This document shows positions 46,448 through 55,379 of a stretch of DNA of 64,000 nucleotides, piece by piece. The notes under the pieces are model-generated. The model did not search any database, was not told the DNA's origin, and worked only from the letters and a program-made list of their open reading frames with translations. The DNA comes from Pandoraea sp. PE-S2T-3 (GTDB taxonomy: Bacteria; Pseudomonadota; Gammaproteobacteria; Burkholderiales; Burkholderiaceae), in contig NZ_NGUQ01000037.1 of NCBI RefSeq assembly GCF_002179965.1, forward strand, positions 682,001 to 746,000, given 5' to 3'. Position 1 is the first letter of the stretch, and each line of letters opens with the position of its first letter. The position numbers and the translations under genes are program-made.

Positions 46448-47359
46448 ATGAACATTCGACAACTGGAAGCCTTTCGCGCCACCGTCATGGCCGGCACCGT
46501 CAATGGGGCGGCGGAGATGCTCGGGACGTCGCAATCGACCGTCAGCCGGCTGATCGGTCACCTTGAGCGCTCGCTCGCGCTGCCGCTGTTCGATCGGGCC
46601 AATGGCCGGTTGGCCGTCACGCCCGAGGGGCAGTTGATCTTCGAGCAGGCCGAGCACGCTTACCGGTCGTACGAGCGCATCCGGGAGTTGGCCGGCGATG
46701 TCCGGCAAAACCGCGTGGGTCATATCGCCATCGCGTGCATGCCGGCGTTGGGCCTGAGCTTTCTGCCGGGCGTCATCAAGGCGTTTTGCGAGAAATACCC
46801 CGGCGTGACGATCTCGCTGGAGATTCAGTCATCGACGCGCGTGGAGGATTGGATTGCCGCGCAGCAGACGGATTTCGGTCTGGCCGAGCTGCCGTTCTCC
46901 CGCGCCGACGTCGCCGTCGACGAGTTCTGCCGGGTGCCGTACTACGCCATTCTGCCGCCGGGCCACGCGCTGGCGGCCAAGCACGAGTTGCAGCCGCGCG
47001 ATGTCGACGGCCTGCCGTTCATCTCGATGACAAGCGTCTGTCAGGTGCGCCATCACGTCGATCAGTTCTTCGACGCGCATGGCGTGCGCCGTGTGACGTC
47101 GCTGGAGACGTCCTATCTGCAAGCGGTCAGCGAATTCGTCCATCTGGGCATGGGCGTTGCGCTCGCCGATCCGTTCACGGTGCACGCCAATCTTGATCGG
47201 GTCGTGGCGCGACCGATGCGTCCCAGCCTCGATTTCGGCGTGGGCCTGCTGTATCCGCGGCACCGGCCGCTCCCAAAGGTGTGTCGCACCTTCATTGCGT
47301 TCATGCGCGAATACCGCGACCGGTGTTTCGCCGAGGTTGCGGCGCGCTGCGGTGTCTAG
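46448..47359 (+). CDS. LysR-family transcriptional regulator
   Basis: A 303-residue LysR regulator with winged helix IRQLEAFRATVMAGTVNGAAEMLG and the recognition helix SQSTVSRLIGHLE, followed by an effector-binding domain (VGHIAIACMPALGLSFLP). ATG 46448 begins at the standard MNIRQLEAF position; the upstream open frame is not coding. It is followed 57 bases later by the flavin monooxygenase genes in the same direction, so it may regulate them or be cotranscribed. Confidence 0.9.
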   Translation: MNIRQLEAFRATVMAGTVNGAAEMLGTSQSTVSRLIGHLERSLALPLFDRANGRLAVTPEGQLIFEQAEHAYRSYERIRELAGDVRQNRVGHIAIACMPALGLSFLPGVIKAFCEKYPGVTISLEIQSSTRVEDWIAAQQTDFGLAELPFSRADVAVDEFCRVPYYAILPPGHALAAKHELQPRDVDGLPFISMTSVCQVRHHVDQFFDAHGVRRVTSLETSYLQAVSEFVHLGMGVALADPFTVHANLDRVVARPMRPSLDFGVGLLYPRHRPLPKVCRTFIAFMREYRDRCFAEVAARCGV

Positions 47360-47416
47360 CGTGCTGCCAGTCAACCCATCACCCCCATCCGTCAGCTTTT
47401 GAGAAGAGACCGCCCC

Positions 47417-48745
47417 ATGACGACTGATCGCAAAATGAAACTCGGCCTGTCGATGCGCTACCTCGGCTACCACGTGGCCGCGTGGCGCCACCCCGACGTA
47501 CCGGCCGCCGGTGCGCTCGACTACCGTTACTTTCTGGCAAACGCGCAGAAGGCCGAAGCCGCTAAGTTCGACATGATCTTCTTTGCCGACGGGCTGGGCA
47601 TCCGGGCGCAGGACAACCCGCGCGGCGCGCTGGCCCGCGATATGCGCAACGCCGAGCTGGAGCCGCTCACGCTCTTGGCCGCGATTGCCGCGCACACGTC
47701 CAATATCGGTCTGGTCGCCACCGCCTCGACGACCTATAACGAGCCGTTTCACGTGGCCCGCAAGTACGCGTCGATCGACCACATCAGTGGCGGCCGTGCC
47801 GGCTGGAACGTGGTGACGTCGTGGTCGAACGAGGAGGCGCGCAACTTCGGCCGCGACGAGCATCTGGGCTACGAGGAGCGCTACGAGCGCGCCGACGAGT
47901 TCGTCGAAGTCGTCAAATCGCTCTGGCAAAGCTGGGAAGACGATGCGTTTATCCGAGACAAGGCGAGCGGCGTGTTCTACGACGAAGACAAGCTGCATGT
48001 GCCGAACCATGCGGGGAAGCACTTTCAGGTCCGTGGCCCGCTGAATTCCGCGCGCACACCGCAGGGGCGGCCGCTCATCGTGCAGGCGGGCGCGTCGGAA
48101 GCCGGGCGGGCGCTGGCAGCGCGCGAAGCCGATGTGGTCTACAGCAATTCGCACAACCTTGCGCACGCACAGGCGTACTACCGCGATTTGAAGGGGCGTC
48201 TTGCCGCCCATGGCCGTGCGCCGGACGACCTGTTGATCATGCCGGGGCTGACGCCCTTCGTCGGCCGAACCCGGCAGGAAGCGCAGGACAAGTTCGATCA
48301 GTTGCAGGAACTCATCGACCCGATCAGCGGGCTGGCCAGCCTGTATGACGCGCTGGGTGATCTGTCGGGCTATCCCGTGGATGGGCCGGTGCCGCAGGTC
48401 GAGCCCAGCCGCAACATCCGCAGCATTGCCGACAACCTGCTCGCGATGGCGCGCGACGAGAACCTGACGATTCGCCAGTTGTATCAACGCGTGGCCGCCA
48501 CTTACACGGTGCGCATGGTAATCGGCACCCCCGCGGACATCGTCGATCAGATGGAGGAATGGTTCTGCAACGAGGCCGCCGACGGTTTCAATATCTGCCC
48601 GGCCACGCTGCCGCACGGCATCGACGACATGGCAGAACTGGTCGTGCCCGAGTTGCGCCGCCGGGGACTGTTCCGCACCGAGTACGAGGGCAATACGCTG
48701 CGCGCCAATCTCGGACTGACGCCGTTGACGTACCGGCAGGGCTGA
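47417..48745 (+). CDS. FMN-dependent LLM monooxygenase, NtaA/SnaA/DszA type
   Basis: A 442-residue bacterial-luciferase-like monooxygenase of the NtaA/SnaA/DszA/SoxA family, which uses reduced FMN from a partner reductase to oxidise nitrogen- or sulphur-containing organics. Landmarks are FDMIFFADGLGIR, LVATASTTYNEPFHVAR, HISGGRAGWNVVTSW and RPLIVQAGASEAG. The ATG at 47417 (MTTDRKMKLGL) fits the family start. The flavin reductase gene follows after eight bases. The natural substrate cannot be read from sequence. Confidence 0.88.
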   Translation: MTTDRKMKLGLSMRYLGYHVAAWRHPDVPAAGALDYRYFLANAQKAEAAKFDMIFFADGLGIRAQDNPRGALARDMRNAELEPLTLLAAIAAHTSNIGLVATASTTYNEPFHVARKYASIDHISGGRAGWNVVTSWSNEEARNFGRDEHLGYEERYERADEFVEVVKSLWQSWEDDAFIRDKASGVFYDEDKLHVPNHAGKHFQVRGPLNSARTPQGRPLIVQAGASEAGRALAAREADVVYSNSHNLAHAQAYYRDLKGRLAAHGRAPDDLLIMPGLTPFVGRTRQEAQDKFDQLQELIDPISGLASLYDALGDLSGYPVDGPVPQVEPSRNIRSIADNLLAMARDENLTIRQLYQRVAATYTVRMVIGTPADIVDQMEEWFCNEAADGFNICPATLPHGIDDMAELVVPELRRRGLFRTEYEGNTLRANLGLTPLTYRQG

Positions 48746-48753
48746 ACGACATC

Positions 48754-49254
48754 ATGACTTCCACCGTCCAGATTCCAGACTTTCAGCGGGCAATGGCGTC
48801 GTTCCCCGGCGGTATCACGGCCGTGACGACGCGTAGCGCCGACGGCCCCATCGGCATCATTGCGACCGCTGTGTGCAGCCTTTCGGCCGAGCCGCCGTCG
48901 ATTCTCGTCTGTGTCCATAAGCGCGCGTCGGTCCACGACAGCATTCTCGAGGCCGGGCGTTTCGCAGTGAATCTGCTATCGACCGGCCATCGCGAGCTTG
49001 TCGTGCGCTTTCAGCAGGAGCGAGGAGCGGCGCGCTTCGAGGCCGATCTGTGGACGCAACTCGAGACGGGGGCGCCGATTCTCGCCAGCGCTGCGGTGGC
49101 GCTCGACTGCACGCTGCTCGACACCCACGACGGCTACTCGCACACGATCATCGTGGGCGCCGTCGCGGCCACCCGTGTCGGCACCACGCCGGACGCCAGT
49201 TGCCTGCTTTGGCACGACCGGACGTATGCGCAAAGCACGCCGCTGATGGCATGA
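48754..49254 (+). CDS. Flavin reductase, two-component partner
   Basis: A 166-residue flavin reductase of the HpaC/NtaB/SnaC fold: FPGGITAVTTRS, GIIATAVCSLSAEPPSILVCV and RFAVNLLS are the family blocks that bind FMN and NAD(P)H. It supplies reduced FMN to the adjoining LLM monooxygenase. The start is eight bases after that gene's stop, so they are cotranscribed. Confidence 0.9.
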   Translation: MTSTVQIPDFQRAMASFPGGITAVTTRSADGPIGIIATAVCSLSAEPPSILVCVHKRASVHDSILEAGRFAVNLLSTGHRELVVRFQQERGAARFEADLWTQLETGAPILASAAVALDCTLLDTHDGYSHTIIVGAVAATRVGTTPDASCLLWHDRTYAQSTPLMA

Positions 49255-49329
49255 GGTGACAAATAACGACAGAGGGGTGGGGGGATCCGGATTGACGCCA
49301 CATCGAAATCACTCTAATCTTTTTGAAGT

Positions 49330-49345
49330 GTGATTGAAATTCACC
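49330..49345. promoter_or_regulatory. GTGATT/AATTCAC palindrome before XRE-cupin gene
   Basis: GTGATTGAAATTCACC is an imperfect palindrome 78 bases before the ATG of the XRE-cupin regulator and shares GAAATT(T)CACC with the site at 44744-44754. It may be an operator of that regulator. Confidence 0.35.
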
Positions 49346-49423
49346 GGGCGTACGTTTCACACGCCCCGGTTTGCGTCTCTCTGGTGTTTCCGATTCCTTT
49401 TCGTCCTTTGCGTCCTTTTCGCC

Positions 49424-50119
49424 ATGCCATCGAAGCCGAAAGCCGTCACCGCCGCGCCGCTGTCTGCATTCTCCGAGTCTGACCCCGAGGCATCTGGCCG
49501 TATCGCCGATGATCTGGACCCCGAGGTTCAGGCGAGCGATATGGAGTTAGGTATGCGTTTGCGTGCGATGCGCACCGAGCGCAAGTTCACGCTCAAGGAC
49601 CTCGCGGCGCGCGCCAACATGTCGATCGGCATGCTGAGCCAGATCGAGCGCGGCGTGAGTTCGCCATCGATGCGCTCGCTGCGTCAGCTTTGTCACGCGC
49701 TCGGCGTGGATGGGGCGGCGCTGTTCACGTCGATGCCCACCGTCGCAGAAGACGCACCGAGCGCCAGCACCGAGCCGAACGAGTTCGTCGTCTGGGCGAG
49801 CCAGCGCAAACCGCTGCGGCTGGCGGGCTCCGGGGTCACGAAGTCGCGCATCACGCCGCTCAATTGCGCGTCGCTCGAGGCTTTCATGATGGAGCTCGAA
49901 CCCGGCGCCGCGTCCGATTCGAATCTGTTGGTGCAAAGCGGCGACAAGGTGGGCTACGTGCTCTCCGGCAAGTTGCGCGTGTTCATCGACGACACCACGC
50001 TGGTCCTCGGCCCCGGCGACACCTACGGATTCACCGGCAACCGCCCGTATCGCTGGGAGAACGCGTGGGACGAGCCCACGGTGTTCATGGTCGTGAACAG
50101 CAACCACTTCTACGTCTGA
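49424..50119 (+). CDS. XRE-cupin transcriptional regulator
   Basis: A 231-residue regulator with a helix-turn-helix of the XRE/Cro type (about 42-98: LRAMRTERKFTLKDLAARAN, SIGMLSQIERGVSSPS) and a C-terminal cupin effector domain (KVGYVLSGKLRVFIDDTTLVLGPGDTYGF). Such proteins (PuuR-like, SutR-like) control amine and amino acid use. The ATG at 49424 lacks a strong ribosome-binding site; the open frame upstream is hydrophobic and unlikely. It is 77 bases before an FAD-dependent oxidase with which it probably forms a unit. Confidence 0.88.
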   Translation: MPSKPKAVTAAPLSAFSESDPEASGRIADDLDPEVQASDMELGMRLRAMRTERKFTLKDLAARANMSIGMLSQIERGVSSPSMRSLRQLCHALGVDGAALFTSMPTVAEDAPSASTEPNEFVVWASQRKPLRLAGSGVTKSRITPLNCASLEAFMMELEPGAASDSNLLVQSGDKVGYVLSGKLRVFIDDTTLVLGPGDTYGFTGNRPYRWENAWDEPTVFMVVNSNHFYV

Positions 50120-50196
50120 GCGCAGCAGCAGTGCAGAGGCTGTGCAGATTGCGCGCGAACTCCCGAATTCTTTCTCCTATTGTCGGCAGGTAATTT

Positions 50197-51468
50197 ATGG
50201 CTAGCGTTCTCCCCAAACAGGTCGATGTCGCGATCATCGGGGCAGGCATCATCGGAATGAGTACCGCGTGGGCGTTGGCCAAAGCAGGCTTGCGCGTGGC
50301 GGTGTTCGAGAAGGGCGTCATTGCGGGCGAGCAGTCGTCGCGCAACTGGGGCTGGATTCGTACCGTCGGCCGCGACCATAAGGAGCTGCCGCTGGCGATG
50401 CAGGCGATTGGTCTGTGGAAGGAAATTCAGGCACAGCACGACGTGGGCTACCGCCAGACGGGCGTGGCGTATCTGGCAGAATCGCAGGACGATCTGGATG
50501 GCTATCGCAAATGGCTCGACAAGGCGCTGCCGCTGGGCGTGCCCGCCGAATTGCTGAACCGCGACCAGTTGCCCGATTTGTTCAAGTCTCGCTCGGCGCG
50601 TCACTGGATTGGGGCGCTGCATTGCGCGTCGGACGGTGTGGCTGAGCCCGAACGCGCGACGCAGGCGATTGCCAAGCTGGCGATCGCGGCCGGCGCTCAG
50701 GTGTTCGAACAGACGGCCGTACGCGGTCTCGATCGTGAAGGCGGACGCACGAGCGGCATCGTCACCGAACAGGGTCGCGTCGCGGCTGATGCCGTGGTGC
50801 TGGCCGGTGGCGCGTGGTCGCGTCTGTTCTGCGGCAACACGGGGGTGAGCTTCCCGCAGTTGAAGGTGCACGCGTCGGTGCTTCGCACGACGCCCGTGGA
50901 CGCCGGACTCGATCTCGCGATCAACGGCAAGGATTTCACGTGCCGCAAGCGCGCGGACGGTGGCTATTCGGTGTCGCAATTGGGCGCGTCGGTGGCCGAC
51001 CTCACGCCGGACAGCATTCGTCTGTGCCGCCAGTTTTTCCCGGCATGGCTCTCGGAGAAGAAGTATCTGAAGCTGCGCGTCGGCAAGCGCTTTCTCGACG
51101 AATTGATGATGCCGACCCGCTTCGGGTCGGATGCGGCGACGCCGTTCGAAGCGCATCGCACGCTCGACCCGGCCCCCGGCATGAAGTCGATTAGTGTCGC
51201 GCTCGACAAACTCAAGCAGGCCTTCCCGGAATTCCAACCAGCGCAAGTCGCGCACGCATGGGCCGGTTTCATCGACGTGACGCCCGACGCCATTCCGGTG
51301 ATCTCGGGCGTCGACAGCGTGCCCGGCTTTTATCTGGCATCCGGCTTCTCGGGCCACGGCTTCGGCATCGGGCCAGCCGCCGGTGCACTGATGGCCGATC
51401 TCGTGCAAGGCAATACGCCGTTGGTCGACCCGCATCCCTTCCGCTTGTCGAAGTACGACAGGCATTGA
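50197..51468 (+). CDS. FAD-dependent amino acid/amine oxidoreductase, DadA-like
   Basis: A 423-residue DAO-family flavoprotein. The dinucleotide-binding motif VAIIGAGIIGMSTAWALA (about 10-27), VVLAGGAWSR and the C-terminal YLASGFSGHGFGIGPAAG are characteristic of D-amino acid dehydrogenases, glycine/sarcosine oxidases and PuuB-like gamma-glutamyl amine oxidases. The sequence SSRNWGWIRTVGRD after the FAD motif resembles the PuuB/OoxB-like group. It sits between an XRE-cupin regulator and a small cupin, a layout seen around amine oxidation genes. Confidence 0.85.
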   Translation: MASVLPKQVDVAIIGAGIIGMSTAWALAKAGLRVAVFEKGVIAGEQSSRNWGWIRTVGRDHKELPLAMQAIGLWKEIQAQHDVGYRQTGVAYLAESQDDLDGYRKWLDKALPLGVPAELLNRDQLPDLFKSRSARHWIGALHCASDGVAEPERATQAIAKLAIAAGAQVFEQTAVRGLDREGGRTSGIVTEQGRVAADAVVLAGGAWSRLFCGNTGVSFPQLKVHASVLRTTPVDAGLDLAINGKDFTCRKRADGGYSVSQLGASVADLTPDSIRLCRQFFPAWLSEKKYLKLRVGKRFLDELMMPTRFGSDAATPFEAHRTLDPAPGMKSISVALDKLKQAFPEFQPAQVAHAWAGFIDVTPDAIPVISGVDSVPGFYLASGFSGHGFGIGPAAGALMADLVQGNTPLVDPHPFRLSKYDRH

Positions 51469-51506
51469 TTCCTACGTCATTCCCAATTGATAGAACGAGG
51501 TAAGTT

Positions 51507-51872
51507 GTGGCCGAAAGTCATTCGCATCTGGTGCGCTTCAGCGCAGGTCCTTTGCAAAACCCGGAGATCGGCAAGCCGCGCCGTCCGATGGAAGGCGATA
51601 CCGTGTTTCGCAGCATGACGGGCTTCGAGGGTAACGGCGGCCGTGCGTCGTCCGGTATCTGGGAAAGCACGGCAGGCAAGTTTCGCTCGGATACCACCGG
51701 GTACATCGAATTCGGCTACATCCTCGAAGGCGAGTGCCGCATCGTCGACCCGGACGGCACCGTGCATGCGCTGAAAGCCGGTGATCCGTTCGTGATGCCT
51801 GAAGGCTACAAAGGTCACTGGGAAGTCGACGCGTTCGTCAAGAAGGTCTGGTTTGTCTCGCTGACGAACTGA
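51507..51872 (+). CDS. Small cupin protein
   Basis: A 121-residue single cupin domain (DUF861-like): EFGYILEGECRIVDPDGTVH and GDPFVMPEGYKGHWEV. GTG start at 51507 with GAGG seven bases upstream. Proteins of this family often accompany DadA/PuuB-type oxidases. No metal-binding HxH is evident, so it may be non-enzymatic. Its end overlaps the end of the convergent lipoprotein gene by 35 bases. Confidence 0.8.
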   Translation: MAESHSHLVRFSAGPLQNPEIGKPRRPMEGDTVFRSMTGFEGNGGRASSGIWESTAGKFRSDTTGYIEFGYILEGECRIVDPDGTVHALKAGDPFVMPEGYKGHWEVDAFVKKVWFVSLTN

Positions 51873-53304
51873 CGAGCTCACCTGCCGGTGGCGGCTGCCA
51901 GCCGCCGCCGAGCGCCTTGTATAACGCCACCGATGCCTGAAGTCTTGCGAGTCGCAACTGCACTTGCAGATCGAGCGAGGCAAACAAAGTGCGTTGCGTA
52001 TCAAGCAAGGTGAGCATGGTGTCGGCACCGGCACGGTAGCGCGATTGCGCCAGCGTGAACGCCGTCCGCGCCTGCGATAGCTCGCGTTGCTGTGCCGCTT
52101 GCTGACGGTCGATGCCGTCGATGGCGTTGAGCGACGCCTCGACGTCACCAAACGCCGCGACGATCGTGCGCCGGTAGTCCGCCAGCAGCGCCTCACGCTG
52201 CGCAACCCGCAGATCACGCGCACCCGCCAGCGCACCGCCATGAAAGATCGGCGCGCTCAAGGCTGCCGCGACGCTATACACAGGATTCTCCAAAACCGTA
52301 TTCAAGCGACCGCCCGAAAACCCGATGCCGCCCGTGAGCGATACGGACGGCAGCATGCGCCCGCGCGCTTCGAGCACGTCGGCGTCGCTGGCGGCTAGCA
52401 ATGCTTCGGCACGCGCAATGTCGGGACGTCGCGCAATAAGATCGCGGGGGAGCGAGGCCACCGTGGGTGGCGCGGTAAGTGTATCCAGCATCGGCGTGTT
52501 CAAGGCAACGTCGCCGAGGTGGTGTCCGATCAAAACCGCCAGTGCATTCTCACTATCGGTTGCGTCTTGGTTCCGGGCCGCGACATTACGTAGCTGCGCC
52601 TCGTAAAGCCCTTCCTGCTGTGCGAGATCGAGGGAAGTCGCTTGTCCAGCCTGCGTCTGCGAACGAATTAGGCGCAACACCTGTGCGGCGATGTCGCGTT
52701 GCTGTATGGCGATGGACACTCGCTCGCGCGCCGCCGCCAGTGATAACCAGAGATTGGCAGCGCCCGCCGTCACGGTCAGTCGAACGGTGTCGCGGTCAAA
52801 GGCGCTGGCGCGCAGTTGCGCGAGCGCGCTGTCTCGGGCGGCGCGATTCGCGCCCCAGAAGTCCAGCTCGTAAGTCGCCGTCAATCCCAGCGCCAGCATG
52901 TTGCCGGACACGTCGGCCCGACCACTCATGCGTCCTTGCCTCGACGCAGAACCGCTGCCATCGAGCGCAGGCAGCAATGGGGCACCCGCAATCCGTGCCA
53001 GCGCCTCTGCCTGCCGGACGCGGGAATACGCGGCGGCCACGTCGAAGCTGTCGCGTTCAGCCAGCGCCACGACCTGATCGAGCGACTCGCTCCCGAAGGC
53101 ATGCCACCACGTTTGATCGACGGTCGCGACCTGAGATGGCACAACCGACGTCGCGCCGGAGCGCCAGACGGCAGGCGTTGCCACGTCACGCGGTGCGGGC
53201 GGTTCGTGCAACACGCACCCGCTGACGAGCAGTGCCGCGCACGCGAGCGACAGGCATTGCGCTGTCGTACGGCGAGTGATGAATGAAATGAGCTGGCGGT
53301 GCAT
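51838..53304 (-). CDS. NodT-family outer-membrane efflux lipoprotein
   Basis: A 488-residue outer-membrane factor of a tripartite pump (TolC/OprM type, NodT subfamily). The signal peptide ends in a lipobox (LLVSGC, Cys about residue 30), and the two repeats of the outer-membrane efflux domain cover the rest (WWHAFGSESLDQVVALAE; LGLTATYELDFWGANRAAR; LIARRPDIARAEALL is the family hallmark). ATG 53304 lies five bases after the macB stop. With MacB and MacA upstream it forms an export system beside the siderophore genes, comparable in layout to PvdRT-OpmQ. Confidence 0.9.
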   Translation of the reverse strand: MHRQLISFITRRTTAQCLSLACAALLVSGCVLHEPPAPRDVATPAVWRSGATSVVPSQVATVDQTWWHAFGSESLDQVVALAERDSFDVAAAYSRVRQAEALARIAGAPLLPALDGSGSASRQGRMSGRADVSGNMLALGLTATYELDFWGANRAARDSALAQLRASAFDRDTVRLTVTAGAANLWLSLAAARERVSIAIQQRDIAAQVLRLIRSQTQAGQATSLDLAQQEGLYEAQLRNVAARNQDATDSENALAVLIGHHLGDVALNTPMLDTLTAPPTVASLPRDLIARRPDIARAEALLAASDADVLEARGRMLPSVSLTGGIGFSGGRLNTVLENPVYSVAAALSAPIFHGGALAGARDLRVAQREALLADYRRTIVAAFGDVEASLNAIDGIDRQQAAQQRELSQARTAFTLAQSRYRAGADTMLTLLDTQRTLFASLDLQVQLRLARLQASVALYKALGGGWQPPPAGELVSSSARQTRPS

Positions 53305-53309
53305 GGCGG

Positions 53310-55379
53310 TCAATCGCTGGCAAGCGCGACGATGGGATCGAGGCGGGCGGCCTGACGTGCGGGCATGTAGCCAAACACCAGTCCGGTGACGAGGGCGCAC
53401 CCAAACGCGGCGAGCATGGCGCGCACGGAGAAGACCAGATCGACGCCCCAGAGAATGAGCGCCACACCGAAGGCAAGGCCGACGACCGTACCCAGCACGC
53501 CGCCCACCGTCGACACCATGACTGACTCTGTCAGGAATTGACGCAGGATGTCGGCCTGCCGCGCGCCCGTGGCCATGCGAATGCCGATCTCGCGCGTGCG
53601 CTCGCGCACCGTCATGAGCATGATGTTCATCACGCCGATACCGCCGACCACCAGTGAAATCGCGGCAATCAGGCCGAGCGTCAGCGTCAGCGTCTGCTGC
53701 GCCTCGCTCTGCGCCTTGAGCGACGCCGCCTGGTTATAAACCTGAAAGTCCTTCACATGATGGGCGTCGGTCAGCACCCGAGTGATCTCCGCCGCCGTGT
53801 CGTCGACCTTGTCGAGATCGCGCACGAGCACAGAGATCCACGAGAGATTTGCCGTGCCGAAAACACGTCGGCTGCCGGTGCTGGACGGCACGAGCACGAC
53901 GTCGTCATCGTTCGACTGGCCGGACGTAGCGCCTTTCTCCGTCAACACGCCAATGACCTGAAACGGCACGTTGTTCACCAGCACATATTGGCCCAACGGA
54001 TCGGCCGGACCGAACAACTTCATGCTGATGCGCTTGCCCAGTACGGCGACGGTGGCCAGTGTGCGCACGTCCTGCCGGGTGAAGAACGTGCCACGCGACA
54101 CGTTCCAGTTCAGCACGTGGGGCGCATCTTCGGTCACGGCCCACAAGCGCGTGCCGACATCGACGTTGGCCGCGCGAACCGTCGTTTTTCCAGCAAAGAA
54201 GGGCATGGCGATATCGACGTTGGGCACTTGCGCGAGCAGCGCGGCGTCCGCTTCGGACAACGTGCCGCCGGGACCGCGCTCGGTATCGCCTCCCGGTGTC
54301 ACGTACATCCGGTTGGTGCCGAAACTCGCAATCTTGGCCATGACGGTGCGCTGCGTGCCGGTGCCGATGGCGAGCATCACGATCACCGACGCCACACCGA
54401 TGATGATGCCCAGCAGCGTGAGCAGCGTGCGGAAGCGATTGACGAGCAGCACCTGCCATGCGGCTTGCACGGCTTCATGGATATCCGCCCATGGTGACGC
54501 GGCGCGCGAAAGCCCGTGCGCCATGGTGGTGGCGAAGTTCTGCGCGTTGAGCGTCCATCCAGCGCCGTCGCTTGGCGCAGACGATGACGGCTCGGCAGGC
54601 GAGGGGAGGGACTCGGCGTCACGCGGCGCTTCACCGGTGTCGGACACAATCAGCCCGTCACGAATCTCGATGACGCGTCGCGCCTGACTGGCGACGCCCC
54701 GATCGTGCGTGATGAGAATCACGGTGTGGCCCGCGTCGGCCAGTTCGCGCAGCAATGCCATGACCTCGGCCCCACTGCGGGTGTCGAGCGCGCCGGTCGG
54801 CTCGTCCGCGAGAATGATGCGGCCGCCATTCATGAGCGCGCGGGCAATCGATACCCGTTGCTGCTGACCGCCGGAGAGTTGGTGTGGCCGGTGATGAACC
54901 CGCCCGTCGAGACCCAGACGGGTCAACAATTCCGTCGCCCGGCGGTGCCGGTCCGTGCGGGACATACCGGCATAGACGGCGGGGACTTCAACGTTGTGCA
55001 GGGCGTCAAGCGTGCGGATCAGATGGTAGTTCTGGAACACGAATCCGAACGCTTCTCGGCGCAACCAAGCAAGCTCATCGGCACGGAACGACGCGATGTC
55101 CTGACCGGCAAAGCGGTATTGCCCGGATGTCGGCCGGTCGAGGCAGCCGAGCAGATTCATCAGCGTCGACTTGCCCGAGCCGGAGGCGCCGACAATCGCG
55201 ACGAACTCGCCCGCATCGATTTGCATCGAGACGCCACGCAGCACCTGTGTTGCCGGTGTACCGCCGGCGCCCCCGTAGCTGCGGCAAATATCGACCAGTT
55301 CGATCAGCGGAATATGCGTCGGGCGTGGCGAGGGCGGCGGTTCACCGCCTGCCACCGGGGCGTTGGTTTCGGTTACCAC
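53310..55379 (-). CDS. macB: MacB-type ABC exporter (ATPase-permease)
   Basis: A 689-residue MacB-family protein: N-terminal ABC domain with Walker A GASGSGKST, signature LSGGQQQRV and Walker B ILADEPTGALD; then a linker; four membrane helices (one near 320, three after 560) around a large periplasmic domain; and a C-terminal FtsX-like domain with REIGIRMATGARQADIL. GTG start at 55379 overlaps the macA stop by seven bases. In siderophore loci of this type (PvdT, and similar) it drives periplasmic export or recycling of the siderophore; macrolide export is the alternative. Function inferred from neighbours and Fur-like site upstream. Confidence 0.9.
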   Translation of the reverse strand: MVTETNAPVAGGEPPPSPRPTHIPLIELVDICRSYGGAGGTPATQVLRGVSMQIDAGEFVAIVGASGSGKSTLMNLLGCLDRPTSGQYRFAGQDIASFRADELAWLRREAFGFVFQNYHLIRTLDALHNVEVPAVYAGMSRTDRHRRATELLTRLGLDGRVHHRPHQLSGGQQQRVSIARALMNGGRIILADEPTGALDTRSGAEVMALLRELADAGHTVILITHDRGVASQARRVIEIRDGLIVSDTGEAPRDAESLPSPAEPSSSAPSDGAGWTLNAQNFATTMAHGLSRAASPWADIHEAVQAAWQVLLVNRFRTLLTLLGIIIGVASVIVMLAIGTGTQRTVMAKIASFGTNRMYVTPGGDTERGPGGTLSEADAALLAQVPNVDIAMPFFAGKTTVRAANVDVGTRLWAVTEDAPHVLNWNVSRGTFFTRQDVRTLATVAVLGKRISMKLFGPADPLGQYVLVNNVPFQVIGVLTEKGATSGQSNDDDVVLVPSSTGSRRVFGTANLSWISVLVRDLDKVDDTAAEITRVLTDAHHVKDFQVYNQAASLKAQSEAQQTLTLTLGLIAAISLVVGGIGVMNIMLMTVRERTREIGIRMATGARQADILRQFLTESVMVSTVGGVLGTVVGLAFGVALILWGVDLVFSVRAMLAAFGCALVTGLVFGYMPARQAARLDPIVALASD

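Noticed and set aside
44773-46503. A 576-residue open frame antisense to the MHS carrier
   Set aside because: Arg/His-rich composition with no motif, and it mirrors the codon pattern of the clear MFS gene on the other strand; a shadow frame of GC-rich coding DNA.
46829-48616. A 595-residue open frame antisense to the LysR and LLM monooxygenase genes
   Set aside because: Spans two well-supported genes on the opposite strand and has no recognisable domain.
53310-55379. MacB as a macrolide resistance determinant
   Set aside because: The location beside Fur-like sites and a siderophore NRPS makes siderophore export more likely; sequence alone cannot show drug export.
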